Shown here: positions 1-8,681 of the stretch, one piece after another | How the letters are laid out: each line of letters starts with the position of its first letter | Numbering within the stretch: position 1 is the stretch's first letter | DNA from: Chloroflexota bacterium | GTDB lineage: Bacteria; Chloroflexota; Dehalococcoidia; Lucifugimonadales; Lucifugimonadaceae | Length of the DNA stretch: 64,000 nt | Assembly (NCBI GenBank): GCA_013204555.1 | Contig: JABMNO010000009.1 | Location: 1 to 64,000, forward strand | Direction: 5' to 3' | Position numbers and translations under genes: made by a program | The notes under the pieces: generated by a model | The model's input: only the letters and a program-made list of their open reading frames with translations | What the model was told of the DNA's origin: nothing | Databases searched by the model: none

Positions 1-1
1 C

Positions 2-245
2 GCGGCGCAGGGGGTTCGGCAGCGCTGCACCGCGAATTGTCACCCTGAGCCCCGCGTGAGGGCGTCTGCCGGTCGCGAAACGCGCTGTGGTGCATCAACC
101 ACAAGAACTGCTTGCGGCGCAGGGGGTTCGGCAGCGCTGCACCGCGAATTGTCACCCTGAGCCCCGCGTGAGGGCGTCTGCCGGTCGCGAAACGCGCTGT
201 GGTGCATCAACCAACAGAACTGCTTGCGGCCCAGGGGTTTCGGCG
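2..245. repeat. 112-bp direct tandem repeat, two copies plus a partial third
   Basis: The unit begins GCGGCGCAGGGGGTTCGGC and recurs with an exact 112-bp period at 2, 114 and (diverging after about 20 bases) 226. The first two copies are almost identical, so the duplication is recent or maintained. The left end is cut by the window edge and more copies may lie outside. No gene is seen here; open frames are by-products of the repeat. From about 320 to 530 I see no gene and no clear signal. Confidence 0.85.
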
Positions 246-269
246 GTACGTGCCGTTTCCAACGTCACA

Positions 270-319
270 ACCGGCAGACGCCCTCACGTCAGGCGCGGAG
301 CCGCCCTCCTCAGGGTGAC
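270..319 (-). repeat. Inverted partial copy of the tandem-repeat core
   Basis: Read on the minus strand this starts GTCACCCTGAG and ends GAGGGCGTCTGCCGGT, the same ends found inside each 112-bp unit (for example 40-73). The inverted copy carries about 15 extra bases in the middle. The tandem copies may therefore be deletion derivatives of a longer interspersed element, with this copy nearer the original form (inference). Confidence 0.7.
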
Positions 320-530
320 GAGTGGTTGCGGAGCGGCCATGCTGACACGCACCCATTGACCAAACCCACCTTCCCATCAGACGCTAAGCGCACGTCCTAC
401 CAAACACACACCTCGGCGGCTGACCGGAGTGTGCGAATCAGCCGGTAGGACACCAATCGATTGACCGCAGTAGACGTGCAGACACCGGGTCTGCCCGTAG
501 AAGTGCCGCCATGGCAGATGGTTCCTGAGA

Positions 531-1143
531 GCCTCCATGGCAGATGGGCTGTCCCGACGTATCGGGGCATTCGCAACTACCTACGATCCCAAACTCGTCT
601 ATATGCCGTGTGGCTTGGAGTGATGTTCTCGATCGATAACTGAGATATCGGAAATCAATCGGGATAACGGGCCACCAGACGAGCGCAGGGGCATTTCGCA
701 TGCAGCGACTTTCAACAGCCCCCATGTCGCAGATCCCGATGAATTCGGGAAGCTTATCGACATGGCGGCTGATAGGAGCGTCACGCGAGGTGCTTAGTCT
801 TTTCGATGGTGTGGGAACCAATCGGATCGTACATAGATCGTGCATGTCCACATAGAAGGGACAGCCGATAGGACCTAAATGCACCCACACGGACCACGTC
901 CGCACGCCGCAGCCGTACTGCGGGCATCCTGCCCGCTCTTCGGTGGCTCGATACCCGAATGCCACGCAGCGTGATCGGCAAAGCAAAGGCCCGCACTAGG
1001 TAAGTCGGCCCGCCAAACGGCGAGCGGACAGCTGATCCCGGAGCCTGCTTAGCAGCCCGTGTGGAAAACAAAAAAACTTTAGGCACCGCGTGCATGCGGA
1101 TGCCTCGATACGTCTGGACAGCCCCACCATCTGCCATGGAGGC
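531..1143. repeat. Element bounded by ~50-bp imperfect inverted repeats, no transposase
   Basis: The left arm (531-582) and right arm (1094-1143) are inverted copies sharing GCCTCCATGGCAGATGG and, after a 3-base gap, a second block around GACGTATCG. About 510 bp lie between them with no convincing coding sequence; the 120-180 codon open frames there are low-quality and mutually overlapping. A short extra copy of the CCATGGCAGATGG core sits at 510-522. The arrangement resembles a decayed insertion sequence or a MITE-like non-autonomous element. An internal GCGGGC/GCCCGC hairpin lies near 920-936. Confidence 0.55.
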
Positions 1144-1212
1144 ACTTAGGAAGAGGGACAGAGCACCAAGTCCAATTCAACGCGCCCATTTTTGCGAGGC
1201 GCCCCAGTGCCT

Positions 1213-1377
1213 CATGTCATCCAGAGCGCAGCGATAGCGGAGTCGAAGGATCTGAAATCTCCATCAGCGGCAAGAGACGCCATCTAATCACTCACGCCAC
1301 ATCAACCTCCCCCATCACGTCGACCGCTCCAGATCCTTCGACTACGGCCCAAAACCGCCTCCGCTCTGGATGACATG
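1213..1377. repeat. Inverted pair of an interspersed repeat family
   Basis: The left copy (1213-1252) reads CATGTCATCCAGAGCG ... GTCGAAGGATCT. The right copy (1330-1377) is the reverse complement of the same motif with a slightly longer middle. The same family, again as an inverted pair, occurs at 14001-14181. The DNA between the copies shows no gene. Confidence 0.75.
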
Positions 1378-1495
1378 TGGCGGTTTACGAGACGGAGTCG
1401 TATCCATTCGTATACGCCCTTCGACTGGCTCCCCGACTTCTTCGGGAACTGCGATAGGAGAACCAGAGATGCCCATGCTACGTCTGGCCCGGCCC

Positions 1496-1587
1496 GTCGC
1501 GTGGGCATCCCTGCCCACTGTGCAATGTGGGCTAGAAGCCCGCGCGACGGGACCAAGACGGTGCGGGCAGGGATGCCCGCGCGACGG
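1496..1587. repeat. Palindromic intergenic repeat cluster
   Basis: Several short palindromes of the type GGGCATCCCTGCCC and GGGCAGGGATGCCC, flanked by GTCGCG/CGCGAC ends, lie back to back. They would fold into strong hairpins on either strand. The cluster ends about 30 bases before the small membrane-protein gene. Related GCGGGCATCCTGCCCGC is present near 920. Confidence 0.6.
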
Positions 1588-1614
1588 AACAGGAATAGGT
1601 GGGGTGGCGGTATC

Positions 1615-1806
1615 ATGCCCCGCATGAATCGACGGGATAAGCGGGCGGGTCGGCGGTCTCGGAAGCAGCGGGAGGCCGCTGTGAGTGAGGTTGAGGGTCG
1701 CCAATTCAGCAAGGGTCGATTTGTCGATCGAGCGCTGTTTATCTGGACGCCGGTGGTAATGACGGTCGTGGCTGTGCTGGTTGTGATCATCTACCTGACG
1801 CGATAG
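1615..1806 (+). CDS. Small single-pass membrane protein, function unknown
   Basis: Predicted protein of 63 residues (60 if the ATG at 1624 is used). The first half is strongly basic (MNRRDKRAGRRSRKQRE), then comes one hydrophobic segment of about 20 residues near the C-terminus (VVMTVVAVLVVIIYL). A cytoplasmic basic head anchored by a C-terminal helix is the likely topology. The reading frame is open much further upstream, but that part runs through the palindromic repeats and is unlikely to be coding. No family recognised. It sits 43 bases before the SnoaL gene. Confidence 0.5.
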   Translation: MPRMNRRDKRAGRRSRKQREAAVSEVEGRQFSKGRFVDRALFIWTPVVMTVVAVLVVIIYLTR

Positions 1807-1849
1807 TCGATTCAGACGCCGAACTCATCATTTAAAGGGGATTTCAGAT

Positions 1850-2650
1850 ATGACGGTTGAAGACAATATTCGCGTGGTGCGTCGACTCACCGATGAGGTG
1901 TGGACTGAGGGCAATCTGGACGTTGCGGATGAGATTATTGCGCCGGCTGGCCCGAATCCAGGTCATGGGATGATTGAGGCCGGGCCGGAGGCGCTGAAAG
2001 AGCAGGTTGGTGAGATACGTGCGGCGTTTGCTCCTCTCCGTCGAGAAGTACACAACGTTGTTGCGAATGAGTCGCTTGTGACGGTTCACTCAACCCTTAG
2101 CGGCACGCACAGCGCTCACATCGGGTTGTTTCCGTATCCGGTGACGGGGGCGGAGGTTTCCATGAAGGGCGTGGCGACGTTCCGGGTGGTTGACGGCTTG
2201 ATTGTGGAGGAGCCGTGGAGCTCCTGGAACTACGGCGACATTGCGGGGCCGCTGGCAACCGGGGCGGTGCGGCGGTACGTGGCGGATATCTGGAATGCGG
2301 GCAATCCTGATTTGCTGAGTGAGTTTGTGACTGAGGACCACGTGCGGCATCAACCTGGCGGCGATATTGTCGGTATCGACGCGCTGTCACTGGCTATCAC
2401 GGCACTGCGGGCGGGGTTCCCGGACCTGCAATTTGATGCCACGGTGATCCCTGCGAATGACACTGGCAAGACGGTGACACGCCGCTGGGTGATGACGGGC
2501 ACGCACGAGGGCGTGTACGCCGGCATCCCGCCAACGGGGCGCGCAGTTACGTCGTCTGGCATTGGGGTCAGTCGGTTTGACGGCGGCAAGATCGCCGAGG
2601 AGTGGATCTCCCGCGACGATCTTGGCTTGCTGGCGCAGCTTCGGGACTAG
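1850..2650 (+). CDS. SnoaL-like ester cyclase, tandem two-domain protein
   Basis: 266 residues, about twice the usual SnoaL length. Two copies of the NTF2-like fold follow one another: residues ~5-130 and ~135-262. Each starts with a helix (NIRVVRRLTDEVWTEGNLDVADE; VRRYVADIWNAGNPDLLSEF) and ends with a strand motif around F..V.GLIVEE or RFDGGKIAEEW. The second copy keeps the family-typical HEGVYAGIPPTGR segment. SnoaL relatives are polyketide cyclases or small hydrolase/isomerase-like enzymes; the substrate here cannot be told. A good AAAGGGG ribosome site precedes the ATG. Confidence 0.85.
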   Translation: MTVEDNIRVVRRLTDEVWTEGNLDVADEIIAPAGPNPGHGMIEAGPEALKEQVGEIRAAFAPLRREVHNVVANESLVTVHSTLSGTHSAHIGLFPYPVTGAEVSMKGVATFRVVDGLIVEEPWSSWNYGDIAGPLATGAVRRYVADIWNAGNPDLLSEFVTEDHVRHQPGGDIVGIDALSLAITALRAGFPDLQFDATVIPANDTGKTVTRRWVMTGTHEGVYAGIPPTGRAVTSSGIGVSRFDGGKIAEEWISRDDLGLLAQLRD

Positions 2651-2659
2651 GTCGAAGGA

Positions 2660-3670
2660 CTAGACCTTCACGAGCTTCGTGAATCGTCCGCCGATTAGCC
2701 ACTCTGGAACATAGAGATTGCCGTTTTTGTCTGCGGCGACTCCGTGCGGAGAGTTGAACTTGCCTTCCGACAATGTTTCCGGACGGCGAGGTAGTTCGTC
2801 ACCGGATTTGACGTTCGGCCAACCTTCACGTGATGGCACATCATCGTCAGAGCCCAGGTATCCGACGAGATTGTCATCGCCATCGATCACAGTCAGCCGT
2901 GCCTGAAGCTCGGCCACAATCATCAGATCGCCGCTTATGGCGAACGCGCTTGGCGTGGTCAGCCAGTCAGAGCCGAATGCTCGTTTCCACTGACCTTCGA
3001 GATCGTAGACCTGGATCTGAGAATTGGCGCGGTCGGCAACATACAGTTCTGGCTCGGATTTCCGGTAGTCGACCCACACGCCGTGTGGGCAATCAAATCG
3101 CCCCCCGCTTCCCTCGGTGCCGTCAATCGTGGAGAGGTAGTTGCCGGACTTGTCGTAGCGATGAATCAAGCTCTGGCCGTAGCCATCTGATGACCAGATA
3201 TCGCCGTTACCGTCACTGGCCTCCTCGAAGACCGTGACTGACGTTGGGGAGTATTCACCATCCTTGTACGCAGGATGGTCCGGACGTTCCAATCGCAGGA
3301 CATCTTTTCCGTCGAGAGACCACTTCACGACCTTGCCCGCTCGCGGTCCAGCGCCGTATTCGTAGTCAATCTCAGGCGCGCGCTTGGCACCGGGGTCGGA
3401 GGTCCACAGGTACTGGCCGGATGAGTCCTTCGCCAGCGCCATTCCGTGGGCGTCTTTCAGGTCGGTACTCCAAGAGCGAAGCAGGTTGCCGTCAAGATCG
3501 AACACCAGCATCTCGGGGTCACCGGGATGGAAAGCGATGACTTCATCATTGTCAGTAACCACAACGCCGTGGTGTGACCAGCCATCGGTCAACGATTGTG
3601 TCGGCGGGATTTTTGCCCAGCCGTCTGCCCATTCGTACTCGCCCGCGGATGTTCCAATTCTGACTGCCAT
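2660..3670 (-). CDS. NHL-repeat six-bladed beta-propeller protein
   Basis: 336 residues. Repeated blades carry the NHL pattern: DLDGNLLRSW, GVWVDYRKSEPELYVADRANSQIQVYDLEGQWKRAFG, and HGVAADKNGNLYVPEW near the C-terminus. The family includes the peptidyl-glycine alpha-hydroxyglycine lyase propeller and many bacterial proteins of unknown substrate. No signal peptide is visible, so a cytoplasmic location is likely. It converges on the SnoaL gene with only 9 bases between the stops and is transcribed away from the response regulator. Confidence 0.8.
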   Translation of the reverse strand: MAVRIGTSAGEYEWADGWAKIPPTQSLTDGWSHHGVVVTDNDEVIAFHPGDPEMLVFDLDGNLLRSWSTDLKDAHGMALAKDSSGQYLWTSDPGAKRAPEIDYEYGAGPRAGKVVKWSLDGKDVLRLERPDHPAYKDGEYSPTSVTVFEEASDGNGDIWSSDGYGQSLIHRYDKSGNYLSTIDGTEGSGGRFDCPHGVWVDYRKSEPELYVADRANSQIQVYDLEGQWKRAFGSDWLTTPSAFAISGDLMIVAELQARLTVIDGDDNLVGYLGSDDDVPSREGWPNVKSGDELPRRPETLSEGKFNSPHGVAADKNGNLYVPEWLIGGRFTKLVKV

Positions 3671-4134
3671 GCGTCTTTGGCCTCTCGTTCAACCTGATTT
3701 TCAAACAGGTCGCCAACTTTAGCAGCGTGAGGCCTAGTTTGGGTCTGAAACTTCATGCTACTCAAGCCTCGGTACCTGCCGAGCTGGTCCGGCACAACGG
3801 TGAAAATAGCGCTGATGGTTGATGACAGGCAACGGGTTGATGTGAGGGGTCTGCGCGTGACGAGGCGTTGGAAGGGAGCCACTTGTTAATACTTATGTAA
3901 TACCTGTAACGCCACGGCAAGCGATGCTATGCAACATCTATTGAACGACCTGACGTGTGCCGAGTGGTCACGTTAGTTGGTCAATAGACTGCCTGGAAGA
4001 GGGTTTCGCGAATCACGATGCACGGCCAAATGTCAGAATTGGCGCCCCATAAGTACACTGTTACCGGAAGTATCCGCGCAGCGTACGGCGCGAGGGTCGC
4101 GGAACCCTCTTCACCCCCAACTGAAGCCTCTACC
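3671..4134. other. Divergent intergenic region before the two-component operon
   Basis: This 464-bp spacer separates the NHL-propeller gene (minus) from the response regulator (plus). It is locally AT-rich around 3880-3912, where two TAATAC direct repeats lie. The coding frame of the regulator stays open back to an ATG at 4018, but residues before 4135 do not resemble a receiver domain. No RNA gene or repeat family is seen. Confidence 0.5.
3887..3903 (+). promoter_or_regulatory. Candidate OmpR/PhoB-type direct-repeat operator
   Basis: TAATAC at 3887-3892 recurs at 3898-3903, exactly 11 bp apart. OmpR/PhoB-family regulators classically bind two half-sites in direct repeat with 11-bp spacing. 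The site lies about 230 bp upstream of an OmpR-family regulator gene, so autoregulation is plausible. Only two half-sites are seen and no promoter was firmly placed. Confidence 0.35.
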
Positions 4135-4848
4135 ATGTCCACGACACAAAACGACATCAAGAGTCCCGGATCTGTCCTCGTAGTTGAGGATGAGGTGACG
4201 GTTGCCGAAGTCGTTGGCAAGTATCTCCGGCGAGAAGGCTATGAGACCCGGATTGTCCATGATGGCCAATCGGCGCTAGATGTACTGAAGTCTGAAGGCG
4301 CGGACCTGGTGGTCCTTGACCTGATGTTGCCAGTAGTGGATGGCCTGGAAGTGTGCCGCCAGATGCGTGCGAACGGCGATGCAACTCCGGTGATTATGCT
4401 CACGGCGAAAGACATGGAATCTGACGTAGTGCTTGGCCTTGGCATTGGCGCCGACGACTACATGGGCAAGCCATTTAGTCCCGCAGAACTTGTGGCCAGG
4501 GTCAAGGCTGTCTTGCGGCGTGGTCAGGCCGAATCCAACCCGTCGGGTCCAACTCTCACTGCCGGTGATCTGAAGATTTCAGTGGTCTCCCGGACTGTCT
4601 TACGCGGCGATGAATCTATTGAATTGACCGCAAAGGAGTTCGATCTCCTGGTTCATCTGGCATCCCATCCGGGGCAGGTGTTCAGTCGAGATCAACTCCT
4701 GGATCAGGTGTGGGACTACAGCTACATTGGCGATACCAGCACGGTGACCGTGCATGTTCGACGCCTCCGACTGAAAGTTGAGCCGGACCCTGAACGACCT
4801 CGCCACATCAAAACGGTGTGGGGCGTTGGTTACAAGTTCGATAACTGA
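4135..4848 (+). CDS. OmpR-family response regulator
   Basis: 237 residues with this start. The receiver domain (about 13-125) has the acidic pair in VVEDE, phospho-acceptor Asp62 in LDLMLP, Thr90 in MLTAKD and Lys112 in DDYMGKPF. The C-terminal winged helix (about 140-235) has the usual ELTAKEFDLLVHLASHPGQVFSR and VTVHVRRLRLKVE segments. An ATG at 4018 would add 39 residues absent from the family, so 4135 is preferred, although neither start has a strong ribosome site. The stop overlaps the kinase start by one base (TGATG), so the pair is coupled. Confidence 0.93.
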   Translation: MSTTQNDIKSPGSVLVVEDEVTVAEVVGKYLRREGYETRIVHDGQSALDVLKSEGADLVVLDLMLPVVDGLEVCRQMRANGDATPVIMLTAKDMESDVVLGLGIGADDYMGKPFSPAELVARVKAVLRRGQAESNPSGPTLTAGDLKISVVSRTVLRGDESIELTAKEFDLLVHLASHPGQVFSRDQLLDQVWDYSYIGDTSTVTVHVRRLRLKVEPDPERPRHIKTVWGVGYKFDN

Positions 4849-6146
4849 TGGAAGAACTAAGAAGATTCGCACGACCGGGTAACTCCCGGCAGGTCCAGCG
4901 AGTGGGCCTCCCACTGGGCGCCGTTCTTATCAGTGCGGCTCTGGGACTTCTCATCGCGTTCGTCTGGCTTTCGCCATCTTCACGCGAGACGATTGATCTC
5001 GCTATCTATCTGGTTGCGAGCGGGATCATTTCTATCGCAATCCTTGAAGTGGTGCTGCGCAGTAGCCATCTCCTCCCCGCATTGCGTTTCAGGCCCAAAC
5101 TACTTGTGGCATGGGGCGCGGGTCTGGTGATCACGCTGGCCAACACCATCGCTATCGCATACCTGATGTTCGTCAATGCAGATCATGATCTGCCGCTGCT
5201 GATTGCAATCGTAGTTTTTGCTGGCCTGCTTGGCCTTTACTCTGGCTACAGCATCGCAGGGTCACTATCCGCGGGTCTTCGAACGCTTACCGACAGCGCG
5301 GAAAAGGTGGCGTCTGGCGATCTCGCCGTGAGAGTGCCTGTTGAATCGAATGACGAACTGGGTGAACTGGCGTACGCCTTCAACCAGATGGCGTCGACTC
5401 TTGAGGAGGCTGCGAATAATCAGGTGCGCCTCGAAGAAGGTCGAAAGCAGTTGACTGCTGCCATATCTCACGACCTCCGCACTCCTCTCGCATCGGCACG
5501 GGTGATGCTTGAAGCGCTGATCGACGGGGTGGTCGATTCGCGTGAGGAGAGCGATGACTATCACCGCCGACTGCTGACTGAAGTGAAGACCCTGAGTGCG
5601 CTCGTGGACGATCTGTTCCAGTTGTCGCTGCTTGACGTTGGAGCGCTACGGCTCGATATCCAGTTGACACCGCTTCAGGAGTTGGTGGTCGACACCATTG
5701 AAGGGATGCGCCCGCAAGCAGAGCGGAAGGGTTTAAGGCTTGATGCCAACATTGCGTCCGATCTTGATCCGCTTCCAATAGACGGAGCGCGCATGCGTAG
5801 AGTCCTGATGAACTTGATTCAGAACGCGATTCGCCACACGCCTGAAGATGGCTCTGTGGCGGTGACGGCCAACGATCTTGGCGATGAGATTGAGTTTTCG
5901 GTCCGCGACACTGGCGAAGGTATTGCTGGCGAAGATGTGCCGCGCATATGGAACCGCTTCGTGCGACTTGATGATGCGCGTGAGCGGTCGGCGGATGGAT
6001 CCGCTCGCAGCGGTCTCGGGTTGGCGATAGCGAAGGCCATCGTTGAGACGCATGGCGGCACGATCTCAGTTGATAGCAAGCCTGGGATTGGCTCAGTCTT
6101 CTCCGTTCGGCTGCCCAAGTACAACATGGCCCAACGTGCGCCTTAG
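4848..6146 (+). CDS. HAMP-containing sensor histidine kinase
   Basis: 432 residues. Four predicted membrane helices (roughly 20-42, 49-70, 83-109, 114-138) leave almost no extracytoplasmic loop, so the signal is probably sensed in or at the membrane or through a partner. HAMP follows (about 138-190), then the HisKA box with His208 in AISHDLRTPLASARV. The ATPase domain shows NLIQNAIRHTPE, DTGEGIAGED and GLGLAIAKAIVETHGG. It is coupled to the regulator upstream and to the redoxin lipoprotein downstream, which starts inside its last codons. Likely partner of the 4135 regulator. Confidence 0.93.
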   Translation: MEELRRFARPGNSRQVQRVGLPLGAVLISAALGLLIAFVWLSPSSRETIDLAIYLVASGIISIAILEVVLRSSHLLPALRFRPKLLVAWGAGLVITLANTIAIAYLMFVNADHDLPLLIAIVVFAGLLGLYSGYSIAGSLSAGLRTLTDSAEKVASGDLAVRVPVESNDELGELAYAFNQMASTLEEAANNQVRLEEGRKQLTAAISHDLRTPLASARVMLEALIDGVVDSREESDDYHRRLLTEVKTLSALVDDLFQLSLLDVGALRLDIQLTPLQELVVDTIEGMRPQAERKGLRLDANIASDLDPLPIDGARMRRVLMNLIQNAIRHTPEDGSVAVTANDLGDEIEFSVRDTGEGIAGEDVPRIWNRFVRLDDARERSADGSARSGLGLAIAKAIVETHGGTISVDSKPGIGSVFSVRLPKYNMAQRAP

Positions 6147-6792
6147 GTGGCGTTGCCTGCCTGTATTCGTTGGCGCTATTGGGGCGATAGGCGTACTCGC
6201 ATGTGGCTCGGACGATAAAACCCTGATTGTTATTGAGTCGGAGCCAGTGGCGAAAGCCGCCGTTGCTACCGAGGGTCCGATTCTCCCAGAAACGCCAACC
6301 CTTTCAGTCCTGAGCGATTACAAGCATGAGCTGGTGGAAACTCAACGGTGGCTGAACTCTGAGCCAACAACGATCAAGCAACTTCGCGATGCGGGCCAGG
6401 TCGTCCTCATCGATTTCTGGACCTACTCTTGCTACAACTGCGTCAACACGTTCCCTTCACTGAAGGCGTGGCACGAGAAGTATTCAGATCAGGGCCTGAC
6501 TATCCTAGGCGTCCACTCGCCCGAATTTGAGTTCGAGAAAAAGTACGAGAACGTTGTTGCCGCCGCGGAAGAGCACGGGCTGAAGTATCCCATCGTCCAG
6601 GATAACGATTTCCACACCTGGAGAGCGTTTGGGAACCACTACTGGCCCAGCATTTTCCTCATCGATGCGGACGGCAACCTCAGGTATCGCCACATCGGCG
6701 AAGGCGCATACGCCGAAACGGAGCAGGCCGTCCGGGCGCTACTGACAGAAGCTGGCAATGATGTCAGCGCCGGCTCGCCGGTATACCAGTAG
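6136..6792 (+). CDS. Thioredoxin-like (TlpA/DipZ-type redoxin) lipoprotein
   Basis: 218 residues from a GTG start at 6136, chosen because it gives a clean lipoprotein signal: basic MRLRWR, a hydrophobic stretch, then a lipobox ending GVLAC with Cys23 as the lipidated residue. The redoxin domain has the active-site pair C99-Y-N-C102 in WTYSCYNCVNTFP, followed by GVHSPEFEFEK and YWPSIFLIDADGNL. This signature matches the C-terminal domain of DipZ-type proteins. It should act as a thiol-disulfide or thiol-peroxide enzyme on the outer face of the membrane. The start overlaps the end of the kinase gene by 11 bases. Confidence 0.87.
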   Translation: MRLRWRCLPVFVGAIGAIGVLACGSDDKTLIVIESEPVAKAAVATEGPILPETPTLSVLSDYKHELVETQRWLNSEPTTIKQLRDAGQVVLIDFWTYSCYNCVNTFPSLKAWHEKYSDQGLTILGVHSPEFEFEKKYENVVAAAEEHGLKYPIVQDNDFHTWRAFGNHYWPSIFLIDADGNLRYRHIGEGAYAETEQAVRALLTEAGNDVSAGSPVYQ

Positions 6793-6832
6793 ACGTAGTG
6801 CGCCCGAAAAATAGCACTCCGTCACGCATGCC

Positions 6833-6994
6833 ATGACGCTCCGCCAGACAGGCGTCACGCGACTATTGTCATTCTTCGGCGGCCTCCAGAATGACAACTC
6901 GAGGCCCAGCGCGTTGTGGTTTCTGCCGAGGCGGTCGCAGTCATGATGTCATCCCGGATCGCTACGGCTAAGGCCTCCGCGTCTGGGATGATAT
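6833..6994. repeat. Cluster of intergenic hairpin repeats
   Basis: Three dyads lie in the 323-bp spacer after the redoxin gene. ATGACGC/GCGTCA is near 6833-6856. A perfect 10-bp stem TTGTCATTCT/AGAATGACAA is at 6866-6897. ATGTCATCCC pairs with GGGATGATAT (one mismatch) at 6946-6994. None is followed by a T-run, so they are not classical terminators. The TGTCATCC cores look related to the repeats at 1213, 14001 and 53238. No gene is seen in the spacer. Confidence 0.65.
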
Positions 6995-7115
6995 GCGTGC
7001 GGACCTTGCCCACGGCGTCCCTTACGATAACTCTGCGAGAGACAATGGTCTGCGTGTCCGGCGGTGACTGCGCGGACAAGATGCCGCAAAAGCGCTAGTT
7101 CTGGAATCGGAGAGT

Positions 7116-8627
7116 ATGGGCGTCTACATCGGAATCGATCTGGGTTCCACATCAATCACGGGTGTTGCAATCGACAGTGACCGCCAATCGGTCCTGAACA
7201 TTGCGTCGTCGCCCAACAATGCCGAGATCACGTCGGCTTCAGATCGCGCCCGTGGCCGCTCGGAGTGGAACATCGCTGGCATCACAGCGGCAGCGGTTGG
7301 AGTGTTGCGAAATCTCGTTGAGCAGCTTGGCGACGCCCACCCGGTTGATGGAATTGGCGTTACGGGCCAGCAGCAGGGCGTACAACTGTTCGATGCTGAC
7401 CTTGCAGCTTCAGGGCCTTACATATCGTGGCAAGATCAGCGCCTGAAAGAGCCTGCACAAGACGGCGCTGCATGGCTGGATGTCATTGGCGAGCGTATTG
7501 GCGCGGAATTGCGGCCTCCAGCATTGCCTGCGCTTCCGAACACCGGCTGTCCCATGGTGACTGGGTACACGTCGTTCCTGCTCCACTGGCTTGCGGAGCA
7601 GAGCCAACTGCAGGCTGGTCTATCCGCGATCACCATTCCGGAATGGTTTGTCAGCCAGCTAACCGGCGAAAAGCCGGTCACTGATCCCACGGACGCTGCG
7701 GGATGGGGCGTGTTCGACGTAGTCAATTCCCGCTGGCACTCTCAACTCATCGACGCGCTTGGACTGGGGCATGAGTTGTTCCCGGAGCTTGCAGAGTCGT
7801 GTACCCGTGCCGGTTCACTCACACCGGAAATGGCAGGAGAGATCGGACTGCCCCCCGGGATCCCGATTGCTGTGGCATCGGGAGATCATCAGTGCTCATT
7901 TGTTGGCACCGTGGACGACTTCGCTGCGACTACGGCGGTTAACGTTGGTACCGGCGGACAGGCAACCGTCTACCTGGAAGATCTCAACGGGCTTTCTGCG
8001 CGGGAGTTTAGCGGGCAATACGCGGATTCGGTGCTCGATCACGGATCGCTTGAGCTTCGCCCGTTCATGGGCGAGGGGTACCTGCTGGCCGGAGTTGGAG
8101 TCGTGGGCGGCAGGACCGTCCGCACGCTCCAGGAGTTTTACTCGCAAGTAGGCCAATCGGTCTTTGGCGCAGCAGTTGATCTCGATGCGGTCTACTCTAA
8201 ACTTATCGAACTGGCGGGCGATGCCGATCCTGGAATTCCATCGCCTGATTTCGCTCCGTATTTCATTGGCACGCGCATTGATGCGTCAGCCACCGGCGTC
8301 CTATCGGGACTCCGTCCGGGAAACTTCACCCCCGGCCATGTTGCCAGAGCTACGTTCGAAGGCATGGCGATGGAGTTGCGCAGAGCCTACGTGGAGGCCG
8401 TGGATCTTGGAGCGGGGAGTCGGACTCAGCTGGTTGGCTCAGGCAACGGCCTACGGCTCAACCCCGTGTTGCGAGGAGCACTTGAAGCGCGATTCGGAAC
8501 TGAAATGCGTTTCACCGCTTACGGAGAAGAAGCGTCAGTGGGCGCAGCACTCGCCGCGTCCGTCGCTTCCGGCGAGCACGCCACGATAGCCGACGCCAGC
8601 CGAGCATTCGTGCGATATGAGGGCTAG
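7116..8627 (+). CDS. FGGY-family carbohydrate kinase
   Basis: 503 residues, normal for the family. The N-terminal domain begins with the phosphate-binding GIDLGSTSITGVAID, followed by GVTGQQQGVQLFD and ISWQDQR. The C-terminal domain has the catalytic-base region VASGDHQCSFVGTV and then NVGTGGQ, the adenosine-site signature. The GQQQG and SWQDQR segments resemble sedoheptulokinase/xylulokinase-like members more than glycerol kinase, but the sugar cannot be fixed from sequence. It is flanked by unrelated genes. Confidence 0.88.
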   Translation: MGVYIGIDLGSTSITGVAIDSDRQSVLNIASSPNNAEITSASDRARGRSEWNIAGITAAAVGVLRNLVEQLGDAHPVDGIGVTGQQQGVQLFDADLAASGPYISWQDQRLKEPAQDGAAWLDVIGERIGAELRPPALPALPNTGCPMVTGYTSFLLHWLAEQSQLQAGLSAITIPEWFVSQLTGEKPVTDPTDAAGWGVFDVVNSRWHSQLIDALGLGHELFPELAESCTRAGSLTPEMAGEIGLPPGIPIAVASGDHQCSFVGTVDDFAATTAVNVGTGGQATVYLEDLNGLSAREFSGQYADSVLDHGSLELRPFMGEGYLLAGVGVVGGRTVRTLQEFYSQVGQSVFGAAVDLDAVYSKLIELAGDADPGIPSPDFAPYFIGTRIDASATGVLSGLRPGNFTPGHVARATFEGMAMELRRAYVEAVDLGAGSRTQLVGSGNGLRLNPVLRGALEARFGTEMRFTAYGEEASVGAALAASVASGEHATIADASRAFVRYEG

Positions 8628-8681
8628 TTAGACCCCGCCGATACGCAATACAACGCGTGAATCACGCTTGCGATCACACAA

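Noticed and set aside
2-245. CRISPR array
   Set aside because: The 112-bp unit is one continuous repeat with no variable spacers and no cas genes in the window.
438-1137. Overlapping minus-strand open frames of 60-180 codons in the left region
   Set aside because: They lie across repeats and inverted arms, have odd composition and no family resemblance; treated as non-coding.
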